Source: Salegentibacter echinorum
GTDB taxonomy: Bacteria > Bacteroidota > Bacteroidia > Flavobacteriales > Flavobacteriaceae
Direction of reading: 5' to 3'
Assembly: GCF_900129445.1 (NCBI RefSeq)
Contig: NZ_FQVT01000005.1
Coordinates: 124,001-188,000 of the forward strand
DNA length: 64,000 bases
Shown here: one piece after another, positions 45,740 through 57,156 of the stretch
Layout of the letters: each line of letters starts with the position of its first letter
How positions within the stretch are numbered: the first letter of the stretch is position 1
Notes under the pieces: model-generated
Database searches by the model: none
What the model was told of the DNA's origin: nothing
What the model saw: the letters and a program-made list of their open reading frames with translations, nothing else
Program-made: the position numbers and the translations under genes

Positions 45740-46672
45740 ATGAGAAACTTCAATAAACTTAGTGATCTTACTAAAAGAAACTTTTTCCCTGTGCTTATTA
45801 GCCTCATCTCTTTCACTTCTATCGGCTGTCAGTCTGAAGATTTAAGCCTAGATGATAATATGGAAGACACCTTATACAATGAACCCGATCCTGAAAACGA
45901 TACAACAACTAAATCTAGCATCAACGATTCCAGATGGGTTGGTTTTAACACGGGCAATACTTCAATCAATTCAGAAACTTCGGCAGAAAATATTTTCGAT
46001 AATAAAATTAGTGGTTGGGATACTGGAGTTGCCAAAATTGAAAGTAATAAATTAAAAATCACTCTTCCCGAAAGAGCAGGAACTTCAAACGGCATGGAAT
46101 GTAGGCTGGACGTAACTGATAATCCCAAATATCAATTATACTTTGATGTTAAGTTTCAGGATAACTTCGATTTTTCCAGGGGAGGAAAATTGGGTTTTGG
46201 TTTTGCAATTGGCGATGGCGTTACCGGCGGGCGCTGGGAGGAAGCAGTAAATGAAAATAAAGGAGGTAGCTTCAGGGTTATGTGGCGTGGCGATAGTGCT
46301 GAGCCTTATCTTTTCCCTTATGTATATTATAAAGACATGCAAGGCTTCAATGGTAACGATTTTAAACATAAAAAATTCAATATAACCGACAATAGGACCT
46401 ACAGAGTACGTCTAACCATTAAAACCAATACCAGCGCATCTAAAGCCAATGGTTATGCTAAAATGGAAGTTAAGCAAAGTGGAGAAAGCAATTATACAAA
46501 AGTTTGGGAAACCTCATCCATTCGTTGGTCGGGGAATAGTTCGGCCAGCAAACGAAATATAAAAACGTTCTATTTTAGCACATTTAGAGGTGGTAAAACG
46601 AACGAATGGGATGGAAATAACGGCTCTCAAAGCATCTATTTCGATAATTTAAAATGGTATCAAATAGATTAA
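45740..46672 (+). CDS. PL14-like lipoprotein, candidate glucuronan/alginate lyase
   Basis: This 310-residue lipoprotein (lipobox Cys30, TSIGC) carries a jelly-roll domain whose pattern GGKLGFGFAIGDGVTGGRWEE, then GGSFRVMWRGDSAEPYLFPYVYY, is the one I associate with PL14-type lyases. The region 50-80 is a linker rich in Ser, Thr and Asn. PL14 members degrade alginate or beta-1,4-glucuronan. The catalytic set is not certain by eye. The gene stands alone, divergent from kdgK, 250-300 bp upstream. Family membership is fairly likely; activity and exact substrate are inferred. Confidence 0.7.
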   Translation: MRNFNKLSDLTKRNFFPVLISLISFTSIGCQSEDLSLDDNMEDTLYNEPDPENDTTTKSSINDSRWVGFNTGNTSINSETSAENIFDNKISGWDTGVAKIESNKLKITLPERAGTSNGMECRLDVTDNPKYQLYFDVKFQDNFDFSRGGKLGFGFAIGDGVTGGRWEEAVNENKGGSFRVMWRGDSAEPYLFPYVYYKDMQGFNGNDFKHKKFNITDNRTYRVRLTIKTNTSASKANGYAKMEVKQSGESNYTKVWETSSIRWSGNSSASKRNIKTFYFSTFRGGKTNEWDGNNGSQSIYFDNLKWYQID

Positions 46673-46779
46673 AAAACGATTTGATCTTAGAATACTAGTA
46701 TTTCTAATTCTCTCTGAATTTCTCTGATAATTCAGGTTAGATTTTTTCATCCTAAACTTAACATTATTTCGAAAATATT

Positions 46780-47320
46780 GGGAAAGAGAATTTTGCTATT
46801 GTAGGCTGCGGAAAATTAGCAGGAATTATTGCAAATACTTTTAACCACAGGCTTATTCCAGGAGCAGAGCAAGTACGCAAAATATTGTAATAATTTAGAA
46901 GAAATGCTTACTGTCCAACCAGACATTATAATTGAAGCAGCGAACCCGGAAGCTTTTAAAGAGGTGGCCCTTCCTGCTTTAAAAAAAGGGATATCCATTG
47001 CTACATTATCCATTGGAGCTTTTGCCGATGAAAACTTTTTAGGACATGTAAAGGCTGCCTGCGAAGAAACCGGAGCAAAGGTTTATATAGCTTCCGGTGT
47101 CATAGGCGGTTTTGACTTATAGAAACCAGCGTGTTTAATGGAACATTCCAAGGTTTCAATACATACTAGAAAAGGCCTCAATTCTTTAAACACTTCCGTC
47201 TATGAGGAAGATTTGCAACAGGAAAAACGTAAAGTTTTTAAAGGAAATGCAAAAGAAGTCATTGCTCTATAGCCTACAAAGGTTAAAGTGGCCATTGCAG
47301 CTCCCTTTGCCTCGGTATAG
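46780..47320 (+). pseudogene. Aspartate dehydrogenase (DUF108 family), degenerate
   Basis: Pieces of an NAD-dependent aspartate dehydrogenase are in order but broken. FAIVGCGKLAGIIANTF (from about 46792) is the Rossmann motif. After a frameshift near 46850 the frame 46829-47122 reads NNLEEMLTVQPDIIIEAANP, ATLSIGAFADENFLGHVK and YIASGVIGGFDL, then stops. Farther on (about 47160-47320) NAKEVIAL-stop-PTKVKVAIAAPFASV matches the C-terminal DUF108 part with an in-frame stop. The gene is certainly inactive. It lies between the PL14-like gene and the mobile backbone genes, so decay is occurring at the edge of the cargo. Confidence 0.8.
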
Positions 47321-48190
47321 CAAGTCCTCAGAAATTGCCGCCTGGAGTGTATTACACAGTTTAAGGAATATTACTTCACCAATTTTTTTCATTAAAATCC
47401 ATCTCAAAATAATCATGTGAAAAGCCAATCAGCTATTCCTCTGCGTTCTAAGAAAAGCCTGTCCTGAGTCTAAGCACTATATTTTGGGGAAAACGCTTCA
47501 TTACAAAGATCTTAAACACAATTCCTGAGCTTCAGATTTCTACTTCACTTGTCCCTCTAACTCCAATAAAAACTAGAGGGATAACCAAATTTCTATTCAA
47601 TTAAACCTTATAAAAAAATGGAATTTTCAGCTTTTAAGTTAAGTCTGCTTTAAATCCTACTGCAAAAAAGTAATTTGTACCCATAAACCGGTCAGCACTT
47701 TATCCCTATTATGTATAGAGATAAATACTGTCTGAATTTTATAACTATTTCTGTATTGCTTCACAGTAAAATACAATTAAGGGCAAAGAGCTTCCCTCCC
47801 AATGTCTTGAACACAATCCCCAATTTTAGTTGTCCATTGCATTACACCTTCCGCCCCCGGCGGTAGCCTTCATTCCACTCCCAACTTAAAATTGGGAATA
47901 GCGTTCGCTTTAATAGGATGTCATTTTTTCATGTAGTCTCGCTTCCTGTGTTTTTATAATTCATCATAGTTATTTAGACCTACCACCCGAGCCACCGCTG
48001 TCCCTACCCTTTTTTTGTAAGCAAAATACCAATACCTGGAAGTTAAACGGAGTGCATAACCGGTCGTGCCCTTCGGCTCCGCTCAGGACAAGCCTCCCTT
48101 TTATAACTCCTTATTAATTCCAGGTCTTGAAAATGTATCAGCAACAAAAAAAAGGTACTGTGAAGGCTCTACGGGAAGTAAATCTAAATT
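47321..48190. other. Non-coding stretch before ssb
   Basis: About 870 bp with no recognised gene. Short hairpins are present, for example CCCAACTT/AATTGGG near 47880-47898 and the GC-richer segment CCCTTCGGCTCCGCTCAGGA near 48069-48088 of a kind seen in dispersed flavobacterial repeats. The start of a short frame at 48133 has no support. Confidence 0.45.
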
Positions 48191-48286
48191 ATGAAAAATG
48201 AAATCATTCAAAATCCACAAAAAGGAAGCGAAATTAAAAAATCAAAAAAGGAAAACGCTCCAGATACAATAAGTAAATCAGTCTAA
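48191..48286 (+). CDS. Possible 31-residue basic peptide upstream of ssb
   Basis: ATG at 48191 opens a 31-codon frame (MKNEIIQNPQKGSEIKKSKK and 11 further residues) ending in TAA at 48286, 67 bp before ssb. It is strongly polar and lysine-rich, with no recognisable domain. It could be a chance frame in AT-rich DNA. Recorded because short basic peptides often precede ssb in such elements; no stronger evidence. Confidence 0.2.
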   Translation: MKNEIIQNPQKGSEIKKSKKENAPDTISKSV

Positions 48287-48353
48287 AAAAATATAAACCA
48301 AAACTATCTGAATGGTTCAGATCGTATTTTAATTAATTTTTAAATATTTTATT

Positions 48354-48686
48354 ATGGGCACTTTAAAAAATCAAGTACAGTTAATCGGAAACGTGGGCGA
48401 AGCCCCACAAATTACTAACCTGGATAGCGGTAAAAAAGTAGTCCGCTTTTCACTGGCCACCAATGAGGTTTATAAAAACGCCAAGGGAGAAAAAGTTCAA
48501 AAAACAGAATGGCACACCATTGTAGCCTGGAACAAGACTGCCGAAATTATTGAGAAATATGCCGGTAAGGGGAAGGAAATTGGAATTAGCGGAAAACTAA
48601 AATCCCACAGTTACGAGAAGGACGGGGTTACACGCTATATCACAGAGGTAGAAGCAAACGAAATCCTGCTTTTGGGCACTAAATAA
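48354..48686 (+). CDS. ssb: Single-stranded DNA-binding protein (element-borne)
   Basis: This 110-residue OB-fold protein coats single-stranded DNA. Family patterns are LKNQVQLIGNVGEAP, RFSLATNE, KTEWHTIVAWNKTAEIIEKYAGKGKEIGISGKLKSH and the terminal strand EVEANEILLLG. It is shorter than chromosomal SSB because it lacks the acidic C-terminal tail that recruits partner proteins, a common state of plasmid and conjugative-element copies. It precedes a radC-like gene, with a hairpin between. Probably protects transferred single strands. Confidence 0.93.
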   Translation: MGTLKNQVQLIGNVGEAPQITNLDSGKKVVRFSLATNEVYKNAKGEKVQKTEWHTIVAWNKTAEIIEKYAGKGKEIGISGKLKSHSYEKDGVTRYITEVEANEILLLGTK

Positions 48687-48706
48687 GCCTTTTATTTTTT
48701 AAAAAT

Positions 48707-48736
48707 GAGGGCGTTTCGGTCGAATGTCACGCCCTC
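48707..48736 (+). terminator. Hairpin between ssb and the radC-like gene
   Basis: GAGGGCGT (48707-48714) pairs with ACGCCCTC (48729-48736) around a 14-base loop. Only a weak T-rich tail follows (tattatt), so it may attenuate transcription rather than end it fully. Its presence over the in-frame ATG at 48705 argues for the later start of the next gene. Confidence 0.5.
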
Positions 48737-48764
48737 TATTATTAACCCTTTAATCAAGCTAACA

Positions 48765-49214
48765 ATGAAAACCAAAGTTAATGAAATAGCCATAAGTTAC
48801 AACGGAAGTATTCATGTGAATTTGCTTCCTAAAATAACCTGTTCCCAAAGTGCCGCAGATCTAGCTTTTGGGCAGTGGAACAAAAACAGTATTGAATTGC
48901 ACGAAACTTTTAAAATTATGCTGCTTAACAATGCCAACCGGGTAAAAGGTATTTATGAATTATCAACCGGCGGAATCACCGGTACTTTAGTCGATGTTCG
49001 TATCTTATTTGCCGTGGTTTTAAAGTCTGTCACGACCGCTTTGATATTACTACATAACCATCCCTCAGGCACCTTAAAGCCCAGTGAAGCCGATAAACGC
49101 CTCACCCAAAAAATAAAGAAAGCCGGGGAACTTTTTGATATTAAAGTTTTAGATCATTTGATTATTTCCCCGGGTGGGCGGTATTACAGTTTTGCCGATG
49201 AAGGCATGCTGTAA
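48765..49214 (+). CDS. RadC-family JAB-domain protein
   Basis: This 149-residue protein (from ATG 48765, MKTKVNEIAISYNG) is a short RadC/JAMM-type protein. The metal-binding signature is ALILLHNHPSGTLKPSEAD, with two His and an Asp, and the upstream Glu is in SIELHETFKIMLL. RadC-like proteins of this size are typical of Bacteroidota mobile elements; their biochemical role is not established. The frame extends back to 48705, but the extra 20 residues overlap a hairpin and do not look family-like. A terminator follows. Confidence 0.9.
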   Translation: MKTKVNEIAISYNGSIHVNLLPKITCSQSAADLAFGQWNKNSIELHETFKIMLLNNANRVKGIYELSTGGITGTLVDVRILFAVVLKSVTTALILLHNHPSGTLKPSEADKRLTQKIKKAGELFDIKVLDHLIISPGGRYYSFADEGML

Positions 49215-49233
49215 AGCCTAATTCGTTTAATCC

Positions 49234-49266
49234 AAAAGACCTTTGAATTTTCAGAGGTCTTTTTTT
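49234..49266 (+). terminator. Terminator after the radC-like gene
   Basis: AAAAGACCTTTGA pairs imperfectly with TCAGAGGTCTTTTTT around a short AT-rich loop, with a run of T residues at the end. It lies 20 bp after the stop codon. Confidence 0.75.
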
Positions 49267-49443
49267 ATGATTGATTTCAAAAAAATTCCTATCTTTAGTT
49301 AGCTGAAATTCAGCTTTTAATTTTACACAGGGATCCTATTTTTGACTTTCGCTGATACCCTGCATTTCAATTATTAACATACCGGAAATTCATTTCCCTA
49401 AATTGGCAATCCGCTTTGATGAGCGGTATTGTACGAAATTTTT

Positions 49444-49515
49444 GCCACGAGTACTCGTGGCGAAAAGGAGTAGCAAGAGGGTAACGGGCAGAGCCGCGTT
49501 ACATACTCCTTTTCG
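49444..49515. other. Candidate oriT / nested inverted repeats
   Basis: An 18-bp perfect palindrome GCCACGAGTACTCGTGGC (49444-49461) is followed by inverted-repeat arms CGAAAAGGAGTA (49461-49472) and TACTCCTTTTCG (49504-49515) around 31 bp that include GCAAGAGGGTAACGGGCAGA. The structure lies 122 bp upstream of a mobilisation-protein gene, where transfer origins usually sit. The nick site is not identified. The rest of the gap 49267-49637 shows no gene. Confidence 0.5.
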
Positions 49516-49637
49516 TTTTTAAGAAGCTGATTACCAGCGACTTAAAATCATTGTAGTTTATTGACCTTCAGCCAATTGCGACAAATGCGCTGCCAACGTC
49601 TATTTTTAGGGAAGAATTTGCGACAAATCAGCGAATT

Positions 49638-49979
49638 ATGAACTCATTTAGCGGCATTAGGTTTAAAAAAGAAACGGCCAAACGGTTCCAGGAATTCTCC
49701 AAAAAACACTTTAATTCCCACACCGAGGCCCTGGCCACCATGCTCGATTTTTTCTTCTACAACGAGATCTCCCCTCGGGAAAGATTGGGGCCAACCGGCA
49801 GGACTATTGAAGCCAATTTAAAGAAACGCATTAATGCCGTAATTGCCATTATGCGGGATATGGAAAAGACCCAAACTAAACCCACCGTGGCAATGATTGC
49901 TTCCCTTTTTCAACTAGAGGAACGAAAAAACAAACCGCTCATTGTAGAGAAAAAATTTATAAAGCCTAATAAAAAATAG
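49638..49979 (+). CDS. BfmA/BtgA-type mobilisation protein
   Basis: This 113-residue protein begins FSGIRFKKETAKRFQEFSKK and continues with SHTEALATMLDFFFYNEISP, the pattern of BfmA/BtgA-family accessory mobilisation proteins from Bacteroidota transposons and plasmids. The N-terminal half looks like a ribbon-helix-helix DNA-binding unit that would bind near oriT and help a relaxase. No relaxase gene is present beside it, so transfer would need one supplied in trans or encoded elsewhere. It lies downstream of the candidate oriT and 10 bp before the next gene. Confidence 0.8.
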   Translation: MNSFSGIRFKKETAKRFQEFSKKHFNSHTEALATMLDFFFYNEISPRERLGPTGRTIEANLKKRINAVIAIMRDMEKTQTKPTVAMIASLFQLEERKNKPLIVEKKFIKPNKK

Positions 49980-49989
49980 ACTTAATATT

Positions 49990-50313
49990 ATGGAAAAAAT
50001 AAATTACATCAGACATCTTAATGGCATATTTGAACAGTTTTCAAAAGATCAACGAATTACAGTTGTACACCGGAGCCTGTACTTAGCGATTTTTGAAATT
50101 TGGAACCGAAAGTTTTTTCAGGAAGTATTTATGATCAACCGACAACAAGTAATGGGGTTAGCCAAAATACGCTCCAGAACTACTTATCATAAACATTTGA
50201 ATGAATTGCATAATTTCGGGTATCTAATCTATTTCCCTTCTCATGATATCCTTAAAGGTTCTAAAATTAGAATGTATTATTTTGGAAAAGAGCTTGACCA
50301 GGAAATGAACTAG
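49990..50313 (+). CDS. Small hypothetical protein with a winged-helix-like pattern
   Basis: I do not recognise this 107-residue protein by name. The sequence HRSLYLAIFEIWNRKFF, then INRQQVMGLAKIRSRTTYHKHLNELHNFGYL and KGSKIRMYYF, has the look of a winged helix as in replication-initiation or plasmid regulatory proteins: a recognition-helix region (SRTTYHKHLNEL) followed by a beta wing. It is 10 bp after the mobilisation gene and probably in the same operon. Proteins of this type are common on Bacteroidota mobile elements; a DNA-binding role is inferred. Confidence 0.6.
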   Translation: MEKINYIRHLNGIFEQFSKDQRITVVHRSLYLAIFEIWNRKFFQEVFMINRQQVMGLAKIRSRTTYHKHLNELHNFGYLIYFPSHDILKGSKIRMYYFGKELDQEMN

Positions 50314-50520
50314 AGTGTCCCAAATATGATTAGGTGGTTGACCATTATATGGTCTCTTTTTAAAACTAATAATAAACAATAAAAACATAAACGGCAGGCA
50401 TGGCTTTTTTTTAAATATTTTTATTCAAAATTTTTTGATGAAAATTAACCGGTAAGCACTATAAACAGTACGATACAAGCTTATGATTTAAAAAGAAAGT
50501 TCTATCACACCGTCCCAAAA

Positions 50521-50564
50521 TTGTACAAGTGCTGTACTGGTAGTGTACTATTATTGTACCAGTT
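50521..50564. repeat. Four 11-bp-phased TGTAC units
   Basis: TGTAC occurs at 50522, 50533, 50544 and 50555, exactly 11 bp apart, in the units TTGTACAAGTG, CTGTACTGGTA, GTGTACTATTA and TTGTACCAGTT. The first contains the palindrome TTGTACAA. Arms ACTGGTA (50536-50542) and TACCAGT (50557-50563) could also form a hairpin. It lies in the 724 bp gap (50314-51037) between two convergent genes; no other feature was recognised there apart from an inverted repeat AAGCGAA/TTCGCTT near 50973-50996. Confidence 0.6.
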
Positions 50565-51037
50565 GAGATTGTGGCAATATAAATAAGGTTTCTGCGAAAT
50601 TCACGGTCTTTTTGAGGAGACTATAATTAAATTCTGAGCCACCCCTCTTTACTATGCTCTTCTCTTCATAAATTAGAGTTGTTTATCGCAAAATTTCATT
50701 ATTCTTTTCATCCTACATTCTGTCACTAAAGCAATGAAACGCATCTTGAGAAACAGCAATAAAATTAACCAACAGAGTGATTTAAAATAAGACTCTCATT
50801 ATCCCAAAAAAGATAAATGAATATAGGGTATATTTATCCTGATATGTTGTGCGTCAGCTGAAAAAACAACAAGTTTGACCAAATAAGCAAAATTAGGGTT
50901 TTAGCCACCACCCGGTCCCTTTTCTCTTAGAGCTCCGGACAATGGCGTGGTCATAGTCCCCCAAGCGAATCAGCTTTCTCACCCTTTTCGCTTAGGATTA
51001 CACTCTAGGATCCGAAACCAGATGCAGTACCCATATT

Positions 51038-54166
<3,129 letters not shown>

Positions 54167-54175
54167 TTAAGGGTA

Positions 54176-57154
54176 TTAATTTTTTGATGTATTAATTTCA
54201 CTCGTTTGCAAGACGATTTTAAGATGATGGATAAAATAATCGATCTGTTGCCGGTTTATAATTATTGGGGGTTTTAGTTTAAGCACATTGTTGTCTGGCC
54301 CATCGGTGCTCAATAACACCCCTCTTTCTTTCATTTTGTTTACCAACAATCCGGCTGCCTGGGGTAATGGGTTTTTTTCATTATCGGTAAGTTCAAAGCC
54401 CAGAAACAATCCTTTGCCCCTAACATCACCAATGACAGGGAATTGATTTTGAAGGATTTTAAGCTGTTCTTTTAGATAGCCCCCGGTTCTCCATGCATTC
54501 TTCTGTAATTTTTCTTTTTCAATGACTTCCAGGACCTTATTACCAATGGCACAGGAAACAGGATTTCCTCCAAAGGTGTTGAAATATTCCATGCCGTTCG
54601 CAAAAGAGTTGGCAATTTCCTGGGTGCAAACCACGGCTGCGAGCGGATGGCCGTTGCCCAGGGGTTTCCCTATCGTTACAATATCTGGAATCACATTATG
54701 TTCCTGAAAACCCCAAAAATGGCTGCCAATTCTTCCGCAACCTACCTGGACCTCGTCGGCAATACAAACACCACCGGCTTCCCTGGTGTATTTGTAGGCC
54801 AATTTTAAATAATCGTTGGGCAATTCTATCTGCCCACCACAACTTATGATGCTTTCACAAATAAAAGCTGCCGGTTTTCGGCTTTTATCGTTAATCGTTT
54901 TTACCGCATCTTCAATATGGGCTGCGTATTCTGGGCCACTTTGATCGCCGCGGTATTTTCCCCTAAACCTATCGGGCAAAGGAACTATTTGGGTGTGTTC
55001 CGGGGCGCCTTTTCCGCCTTTTCCATCAAATTTGTACGAGCTTATATCTATGCAGGCGTTGGTATTGCCGTGGTAACCGACTTCTACCGCAATAAAATCT
55101 TTTTGGCCGGTATGGGATTTTGCCATCCTAATGGCCAGTTCATTGGCTTCACTCCCTGAATTCACAAAATGTACTACCGAAAGTTCCCTGGGGAAAGTTG
55201 CCAATAGCCTTTTGGCAAATTGAAGGATATTTTCGTGAAGGTAGCGGGAATTGGTATTGAGCATCTCCATTTGCTTTTTGCCAGCTTTTACGACTTCCGG
55301 GTGCTCGTGCCCCACGTGGGCTACATTGTTCACCATATCTAAGTATTTTCGCCCCTTATCGTCTATAAGGAAAACCCCGTCACCCCGAACGATTTTTAAA
55401 GGTTCTCTATAACTTAAGCTAAGGCTTTTGCCTAAATGGACCTTACGTTCTGCAATCAAAGTTTCGTGCTGAGCCTTGTTATCCGGTATTTCAAAGCCTT
55501 CAAATAATAAAAGGGGATTCGGAAAAAGTTGGTTGAAAACCTCTTTTTCCTCGTACAAACAATTTGAAACAGGAGGTAGTGTTTGTGGGGAAAGAAGGCT
55601 TAATTGAAAGAAAAAAGCATTGTTTTCTTTGATTTTATGAGTTCCCAACAAAGTACCTTTACCTATTTCCTGATCAACTTTTAGGGAAGGTTCTATTATA
55701 AGATTGCGGTAAATGGAATAAAACTTCTCATTTTCCGCAAAAGAATGTTCCACAATCAGAAATTTTTCGGTCTCATTCAATTCAATAATTTTCCCGGGAA
55801 TGAAAGCACGTAGCTTAAATTTTTTAAAATGCCAGAATTGTACTCCTGAAAGTGTATTTTTCCAAAAATCACCTTTTAAAGTTGCAACTCTATTCTCATC
55901 ATTTATCAATTCCGGTCTTACTTCATTATAACCACCAAAAAGGATTGGTCTATTTTCTTCTTCCCATATATTTTTTATCTTTTTTTCGAACTTTTCGCTG
56001 CTTTGATAATCTTTAAAATTGCTAATAACATCTGAAGAAACATCTAAATCCAGGTGTTTAAAAGAGGTCGGGTTTTTGGTTTCAATTAATTCTGAAAAAA
56101 GGTGTTTTGCTGACTTACAATTTTCCTTAAATTTTAAAAACTTTTCGTTTTTCTTAAACCCACAACTATTTTTAAATAGGATTGTAGCGTAATTTGGATT
56201 TATGTTATACCACCTTTTAATTAAATCCCAGGCTCCGGCGGTACTTACCTGGTGGTATTTATTTTCAGGCTCAGCTTTGGCGTTAATTTGAGATTTGGTA
56301 AGACTTATCACCAACCGGGCACCCACAAGCCAGTATAAAAGCTCCAATTCTTCAGCTTGCAAAGAAAAAGACGAATTATAACCTTTAACTACCTCCAAAG
56401 CCGCTTCAAGAACCTGTTCTTTCTGCATTATGGAGTATGTTATGCAGATTGCGAGGTCATTAATGGTAGCGGTATAAGTAGCATCCCCAAAATCAATTAT
56501 GCCGTTTACCTTTTCGGTATAGGGTTTTATAATGATATTATTGTCGTTAATGTCATTATGCACTATACTCTTACGGCAGCGAGCTAATTGGGGTTCAATA
56601 GATTCGAATCCATTATAAAAGTGTACTATATATTTTTTCTTTTCTGAAGGGAAGAGGTTTTGATGCTTTTTTGTCCAGAAAGTTTTTGAAATATCCCAAT
56701 CCAGGGTTTGTTTTTTCGGATAGGAATCATCAAAATTATACAATAGCCTGGTAAGCTGACCTGCTTTTGTTCCTAAGTCAAACAATAGCTCAGAGGTATG
56801 AAATTCCAATTCGCTCCAAAGCTTTCCGGGAAGCCAGGTCAATAACCTAACATTGTACACCTTACCTTCAATTTCCAGTTCTTCGGTTAGTTTTCCGTGA
56901 GTGCTGGTAATTATTTCCGGCAACAAAAGCGTAGTATCGCCCCCGTTTAAATGAATTAGAAGCTTGTTTTGAAAATGCAGGAATTCCAGGTTGCATTTTT
57001 CCGCCGAGGTTATTTTCAGAATATAGTCTCCCGTTTCTGTTTTTACCAAAAAATTAAAATCCAATTCTCCAGGAAGCAACTTAACGGTTCCGGTCTTGTT
57101 ATAAAGCTTTGCTGCTATTTCTCTAAGCCTATTTTGATCTAAGTAATTATCCAT
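54176..57154 (-). CDS. Kinase / LytM-like / class-III aminotransferase fusion (phospholyase-type)
   Basis: This 992-residue cytoplasmic protein joins three parts. Residues 1-330 are an APH/choline-kinase-type phosphotransferase with the catalytic HNDINDNN (H199, D201, N206) and metal-binding DFGDATY (D221). A middle section (about 400-545) resembles a degenerate M23/LytM beta-domain lacking the zinc ligands. Residues 570-985 are a class III PLP enzyme with [10 protein letters not shown] and Schiff-base Lys830 ([13 protein letters not shown]). Related separate vertebrate proteins phosphorylate hydroxylysine and then eliminate phosphate with a PLP phospholyase, so one polypeptide could phosphorylate and deaminate an amino alcohol. 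The substrate here is unknown. It lies 2 bp after the GH63 gene and 12 bp before GH2. Confidence 0.85.
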   Translation of the reverse strand: MDNYLDQNRLREIAAKLYNKTGTVKLLPGELDFNFLVKTETGDYILKITSAEKCNLEFLHFQNKLLIHLNGGDTTLLLPEIITSTHGKLTEELEIEGKVYNVRLLTWLPGKLWSELEFHTSELLFDLGTKAGQLTRLLYNFDDSYPKKQTLDWDISKTFWTKKHQNLFPSEKKKYIVHFYNGFESIEPQLARCRKSIVHNDINDNNIIIKPYTEKVNGIIDFGDATYTATINDLAICITYSIMQKEQVLEAALEVVKGYNSSFSLQAEELELLYWLVGARLVISLTKSQINAKAEPENKYHQVSTAGAWDLIKRWYNINPNYATILFKNSCGFKKNEKFLKFKENCKSAKHLFSELIETKNPTSFKHLDLDVSSDVISNFKDYQSSEKFEKKIKNIWEEENRPILFGGYNEVRPELINDENRVATLKGDFWKNTLSGVQFWHFKKFKLRAFIPGKIIELNETEKFLIVEHSFAENEKFYSIYRNLIIEPSLKVDQEIGKGTLLGTHKIKENNAFFFQLSLLSPQTLPPVSNCLYEEKEVFNQLFPNPLLLFEGFEIPDNKAQHETLIAERKVHLGKSLSLSYREPLKIVRGDGVFLIDDKGRKYLDMVNNVAHVGHEHPEVVKAGKKQMEMLNTNSRYLHENILQFAKRLLATFPRELSVVHFVNSGSEANELAIRMAKSHTGQKDFIAVEVGYHGNTNACIDISSYKFDGKGGKGAPEHTQIVPLPDRFRGKYRGDQSGPEYAAHIEDAVKTINDKSRKPAAFICESIISCGGQIELPNDYLKLAYKYTREAGGVCIADEVQVGCGRIGSHFWGFQEHNVIPDIVTIGKPLGNGHPLAAVVCTQEIANSFANGMEYFNTFGGNPVSCAIGNKVLEVIEKEKLQKNAWRTGGYLKEQLKILQNQFPVIGDVRGKGLFLGFELTDNEKNPLPQAAGLLVNKMKERGVLLSTDGPDNNVLKLKPPIIINRQQIDYFIHHLKIVLQTSEINTSKN

Positions 57155-57156
57155 AA

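Noticed and set aside
47202-47420. 72-codon open frame after the aspartate dehydrogenase remnant
   Set aside because: Another frame of the same DNA matches the C-terminal part of aspartate dehydrogenase, so this frame is incidental.
48705-48764. Upstream extension of the radC-like protein
   Set aside because: It overlaps a hairpin and adds residues not typical for the family.
1832-51037. Second copy of the tRNA-Leu 3' end as an attR site
   Set aside because: I looked for CCCACCTCGAGTA and shorter matches near 47-51 kb and found none by eye, so no att site is claimed.
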